Origin: Thermosporothrix hazakensis
GTDB taxonomy: Bacteria > Chloroflexota > Ktedonobacteria > Ktedonobacterales > Ktedonobacteraceae
DNA: 64,000 nucleotides
NCBI RefSeq assembly: GCF_003253565.1
Contig: NZ_QKUF01000010.1
Span: forward strand, 161,194 to 225,193
Reading direction: 5' to 3'
Position numbers and translations under genes: made by a program. This document shows positions 60,850 through 64,000 of this stretch, piece after piece. The notes under the pieces were generated by a model. It saw nothing but the letters and a program-made list of their open reading frames with translations, was not told the origin of the DNA and searched no databases. Position 1 is the first letter of the stretch; the number at the start of each line of letters is the position of its first letter.

Positions 60850-62004
60850 GTGGATGGCGCTATGTTGAGAGCACTCCGCGAAGAGCGGGGGTTATCTCAA
60901 AAGGCTGTAGCTGATGCTCTGGGAGTAGATAAACCCACAATATCAAAGTGGGAGTGCGGGAAGAGAGGCATATCCCCCCACCACAGCAAACAAATACAGG
61001 AGTTTTTTGCAAAAGAGGACGATATGAACAGGCGGAGCGCTTTAAGGCTCATGGGGATTGTAGGACTGAATGCAGTTTCTGATGCCTGGTCCAATGATTT
61101 GCTTTCGATGTATGAAAGGGGAGTTTTAGCCTGTTTAGACCTATACTATAGCGGGCATACCAGGCAGGTGGAAGCGATACTGCCGCTCTACCTTCAACAA
61201 TGTGCAGCACTGGCACAACAATCGGGACCACTTCAGATACCAGCAGCGCGGCTCGCAGCAATAGCCTACATCATCTCATGCGAAGTAGCAACTGATCGGG
61301 AAGACTATAGCGCGGCAGCGATGGCGGGCCGTCGAGCTATCCTGTATGCGCAAGCGGCAGGAAACCATGAACTACAAATAGCTGCTCTACTCCGCCTTAT
61401 TGATTATCATTTTCATCTCTGCTCATCTCAGCCGCTCCTTATTGACGTACACAGCAAGAATGCAATACAGTGTTTTGAACAGGCAGAATCGCTCTTTACG
61501 GCTACAATGTCACCACTTCTGAAGGGCCGCGTTTATGCAGGGGCGGCTGAGCTATACGCGATGCGTGGGCAACTTCAGGAATCTATGCGATTTATGGGGC
61601 TCGCATACGAATCGTATCCCCGGATCCCGGAGGAAGATCCGTTTTACCCGTATATACGCGCAAGCCGTTACTCTCTGTACGTCTTTGGTGACGCTCAATC
61701 ACGTCTCTTTCTTCATCAACCCGATGAGGCAGCGAGAGCACTTGAGGCGATGGAAAAGGAGTCAAATGATCCGGAGAGGGAACCCATTACAAAGGTCGAT
61801 CTTTTATACTATCAGGCAGAGATTCAGCGTCAGCGCGAAGAGCGTGAAGCCTATGTCGCTGCACTCGTAGAAGCAGCCGAGCTGGCCAGGAAGATCAATT
61901 CTCGCTTGTATTTTAACAAGCTTGCAGCTAGCTACTACAGGGCAAAACAGAGGTGGGGAAAAGATCCGTCTCTTTCGGCAGTAGAAGATGTCTTCCAACT
62001 CTAG
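60850..62004 (+). CDS. XRE-family helix-turn-helix protein with TPR-like C-terminal domain
   Basis: A ~384-residue protein. Residues about 5-55 are a Cro/C1-type helix-turn-helix (LRALREERGLSQKAVADALG, VDKPTISKWECGKRG). Directly after comes a twin-arginine-like segment (MNRRSALRLMGIVGL). The remaining ~300 residues are helical repeats of TPR-like character (RLAAIAYIISCEVATDREDY, AGAAELYAMRGQLQESMRFM, YYQAEIQRQREEREAYVAAL). I chose GTG 60850 with GGGGG 6 bp upstream; an ATG at 60793 has no site. Such helix-turn-helix/TPR proteins often respond to peptides. An internal ATG at 61024 has its own AGAGGA. Confidence 0.82.
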   Translation: MDGAMLRALREERGLSQKAVADALGVDKPTISKWECGKRGISPHHSKQIQEFFAKEDDMNRRSALRLMGIVGLNAVSDAWSNDLLSMYERGVLACLDLYYSGHTRQVEAILPLYLQQCAALAQQSGPLQIPAARLAAIAYIISCEVATDREDYSAAAMAGRRAILYAQAAGNHELQIAALLRLIDYHFHLCSSQPLLIDVHSKNAIQCFEQAESLFTATMSPLLKGRVYAGAAELYAMRGQLQESMRFMGLAYESYPRIPEEDPFYPYIRASRYSLYVFGDAQSRLFLHQPDEAARALEAMEKESNDPEREPITKVDLLYYQAEIQRQREEREAYVAALVEAAELARKINSRLYFNKLAASYYRAKQRWGKDPSLSAVEDVFQL

Positions 62005-62076
62005 ATGCTTATGGCTACAACGTTGCAAGGGCTCTATGAAGCCGTTGAGGAGTGAAAGAAATAGGAGGAATAAGAC

Positions 62077-62391
62077 ATGTCAGAATATATCGTGGTTGTC
62101 ACAACCGTTGATTCAGAGGATGTCGCGAAAGCGATCGCGCGAAAGCTGGTAGAGCAGCATCTGGCCGCATGCGTCCATCTCTTCCCTATCCAATCGGTGT
62201 ATCGGTGGGAAGGCAAGCAGGAAGAGGACAACGAGTGGCGGCTTGAGGCCAAGACGCGCCGGGAGCTGTACCCCCGGGTTGAGAAGGCTATTGTGGAAAG
62301 TCACCCCTATTCCTGCGCTCAAGTGACGGCCCTCCCGATTGTTGCGGGCAAGAAGGAATACCTTGACTGGATAGAAGCAGAGACGCGATAA
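62077..62391 (+). CDS. cutA: Divalent-cation tolerance protein CutA
   Basis: A 104-residue CutA1 protein. It starts EYIVVVTTVDSEDVAKAIAR and has the hallmark LAACVHLFPIQSVYRWEGKQ, then EWRLEAKTRRELYPRVEKAI and the C-terminal YLDWIEAETR. CutA forms a stable ferredoxin-like trimer; its link to copper/divalent-metal tolerance is known in some species while its biochemical role is unclear. TAGGAGG before the ATG. It follows the XRE gene by 72 bp on the same strand. Confidence 0.96.
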   Translation: MSEYIVVVTTVDSEDVAKAIARKLVEQHLAACVHLFPIQSVYRWEGKQEEDNEWRLEAKTRRELYPRVEKAIVESHPYSCAQVTALPIVAGKKEYLDWIEAETR

Positions 62392-62577
62392 GCACCCCGC
62401 TCAGGCTCATGGCTCGGACGCTTCAGCGAGAATCTCCCCTTTGCGTTGTTGAAGAGGAGATTCCTCGCTACTGAGGCATGCTGCGCCATTGCGAACGCCC
62501 GGTCGCTCTCTTTCCAGCTATCGAAGGGAGCGCCCAGGATCCGTTGCACATTCAGCCTTTCTGCCACAAGGCCGCTG

Positions 62578-64000
62578 CTACCGCTTCGTGGGCCGTCGCT
62601 TGATGCTTTCAAGGGTGTGGCGCCAGAAAGCATACAGGCGGCGCTCGCGCTCTCGATCCAGATCCAGCAAACGAATCTTATGCATATGTGCCAGGCTTTC
62701 GAGCAGCGTTTCCTCGGACACCCAGAGCCCCCCTCTGCTTGCCAGCTCCCGCACCTGATCGCCAAGCTTCCTGAGCTCCTGCGCGATTGATCCCCTATCC
62801 GCACCCTCGGCGCTTGGCCCATGCGTCAGCGTGAGCAGGAGCGCGCGCTGTTCCACAACATTCGCGGGCGGCCTGGGTTCCCAGGGGGCCAGCAGCTCGC
62901 AACACTCACGGCGATGCGGGCGATATTCAGCGCTAAACGCATAGGTCTGCGTGCGCTTGCGAAGCCATTGCAGACACTGATCGATATCATAGCCCCAGTT
63001 GGTGAAGAACTGGTGCAGCGAAAAGACAGCGATCTCCAGCGGATCAAGCGTGAGACGTTGCGCTTGCTGAGCCGCAATCAGATTGCTGACAACCGCGCTA
63101 TCAAGACAGAATACCTGCTCCAGCAGCTCGATTGCTTCGGGCCCGCCGTAGCGCTCCACCTCCCGCTCATATGGATCAAGCGCATACGACTGGATCACAC
63201 CAGCGTCTACCAGATGGCGACTGTGACGAAGCATCGCCAGCAGCAATGGCTCAATTGCTTGCTCGCCGCGAGCCCGACAGCGGACCCGAAGATGTGGCAG
63301 AGGATCGATATAGCGAATAAAGAACCAGCAATCGAGCAGGCGCTGCTCCTGCAACATCCGAATCAGGGCACGGAGCGGGCCAGCAATCAGCTCGTCGTGC
63401 TGCCCGGGAGCGGCATAGAGCTTGATATAGGTCCAGCGATCCCCGGGGAAAAAGCTGCGCTCGACCCGCGAGATCGCCCGGCGAGGCGTCAGAGGAGCAG
63501 CCTGTACGGCTGGTTGAGCAACACGAAGCAGCGGAACCACGAGTTCCGAAAAGTAGGGAGCGCTCTGCTCATCACGCAGCCAGAGATGTTCAAAGTCGGG
63601 AAGCAGCTCCTGAAGCGTCAGCGTGCGATCCTGTTGCAGCTTGCCAAGCTCATCCCGCAACTCGGTGACCATGACCGGGTGCTCCAGATCGAGCAGCAGG
63701 CGATTATCGAACTCAGCCAGATAGACATAGCGCGGCACCCGCCACCGCTCGCGCCAGCGCTGCAAGCCCGCAAACCAGCGCTCTTCCTCGCTGCCCGTCC
63801 CCTCCGGTTGCACCGTGTCGGCCCGAAGCTGCCACTGCGCGGGACTGAGCACCAGCCTCGCATGCGGGCCCATCCGAAATGTCACGCGTGGCAGGAAGGG
63901 CGATCCGCTCAGCCTGCCCCAATCGAAGGCGCTCAGGCAGGGAACTCCATCCATGCTCAGCTCGCTCAGGAAGCGGCACACGTTGGGTGCCAGACGAGGA
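62578..64000 (-). CDS. Lantibiotic dehydratase / thiopeptide-type biosynthesis protein (5' end missing)
   Basis: The frame runs off the right edge (continuing RLAPNVCRFLSEL upstream of a GTG at 63981), so at least 474 C-terminal residues are seen. The first part (SAFDWGRLSGSPFLPRVTF, RLVLSPAQWQL) is the end of the LanB dehydratase N-domain. After SRVERSFFPGDRWTYIKLYA begins the SpaB_C/thiopeptide-type domain, with CWFFIRYIDPLPHLRVRCRA and the eliminating-domain-like HQFFTNWGYDIDQCLQWL. Full-length LanB dehydrates Ser/Thr of a precursor peptide via glutamyl-tRNA. Precursor and partner genes should lie beyond the window. Confidence 0.93.
   Translation of the reverse strand, partial: PRLAPNVCRFLSELSMDGVPCLSAFDWGRLSGSPFLPRVTFRMGPHARLVLSPAQWQLRADTVQPEGTGSEEERWFAGLQRWRERWRVPRYVYLAEFDNRLLLDLEHPVMVTELRDELGKLQQDRTLTLQELLPDFEHLWLRDEQSAPYFSELVVPLLRVAQPAVQAAPLTPRRAISRVERSFFPGDRWTYIKLYAAPGQHDELIAGPLRALIRMLQEQRLLDCWFFIRYIDPLPHLRVRCRARGEQAIEPLLLAMLRHSRHLVDAGVIQSYALDPYEREVERYGGPEAIELLEQVFCLDSAVVSNLIAAQQAQRLTLDPLEIAVFSLHQFFTNWGYDIDQCLQWLRKRTQTYAFSAEYRPHRRECCELLAPWEPRPPANVVEQRALLLTLTHGPSAEGADRGSIAQELRKLGDQVRELASRGGLWVSEETLLESLAHMHKIRLLDLDRERERRLYAFWRHTLESIKRRPTKR

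Overview
The window (64 kb, moderately GC-rich, no rRNA, tRNA, transposase or CRISPR array seen) looks like chromosomal DNA of a soil bacterium of the Ktedonobacteria type (Chloroflexota). This assignment is inference. It rests on the mix of sugar ABC importers whose binding proteins carry twin-arginine lipoprotein signals, a DUF1206 protein, many small TetR/MerR/ROK/LacI regulators, an XRE-type protein with an arginine-pair motif just behind its helix-turn-helix, and a LanB-type RiPP enzyme. No marker gene settles it.

Layout. 1-1.6 kb: the end of a MacB/FtsX-type ABC exporter (permease and ATPase). 2.1-9.4 kb: a carbohydrate-utilisation locus with a LacI repressor behind a textbook promoter flanked by two operators, a sugar-binding lipoprotein, two permeases and a GH3 glycosidase. 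9.6-24.1 kb: mixed accessory metabolism (cupins, a Fes-type esterase, an amino-acid permease, a DUF1206 membrane protein, an EEP-family hydrolase, a luciferase-like oxidoreductase, a methyltransferase, a flavin monooxygenase) with three TetR regulators and a ribbon-helix-helix/Clp-N fusion protein. 24.2-29.5 kb: a second sugar ABC operon with a divergent ROK regulator. 29.5-35.1 kb: a MerR-MFS-CocE operon, a P-loop kinase-like protein and an isoprenylcysteine-methyltransferase-like protein.

35.2-55.1 kb is the most remarkable part. It is a compact seven-gene minus-strand operon with gaps of 15-37 bp and one 4-bp overlap, recognisable as a class-1-like DISARM anti-phage system: DrmD SNF2 helicase, DrmMI adenine methylase, DrmA helicase and DrmB (DUF1998). 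I see no DrmC phospholipase-D-type nuclease. Instead the operon has a UvrD-like helicase with an N-terminal RelE/ParE-like domain between drmMI and drmA. It ends with an McrB-like AAA+ protein and a protein combining a PD-(D/E)XK nuclease core with a C-terminal HEPN-like domain. This reads as a hybrid of DISARM and an McrBC-type restriction module, and is my candidate for an undescribed system.

55.9-64 kb: a three-PAS histidine kinase without a neighbouring response regulator, a GNAT acetyltransferase, several small unknown proteins, an XRE/TPR-like regulator, CutA, and the 3' part of a lantibiotic dehydratase that runs off the right edge and suggests a RiPP cluster beyond the window.
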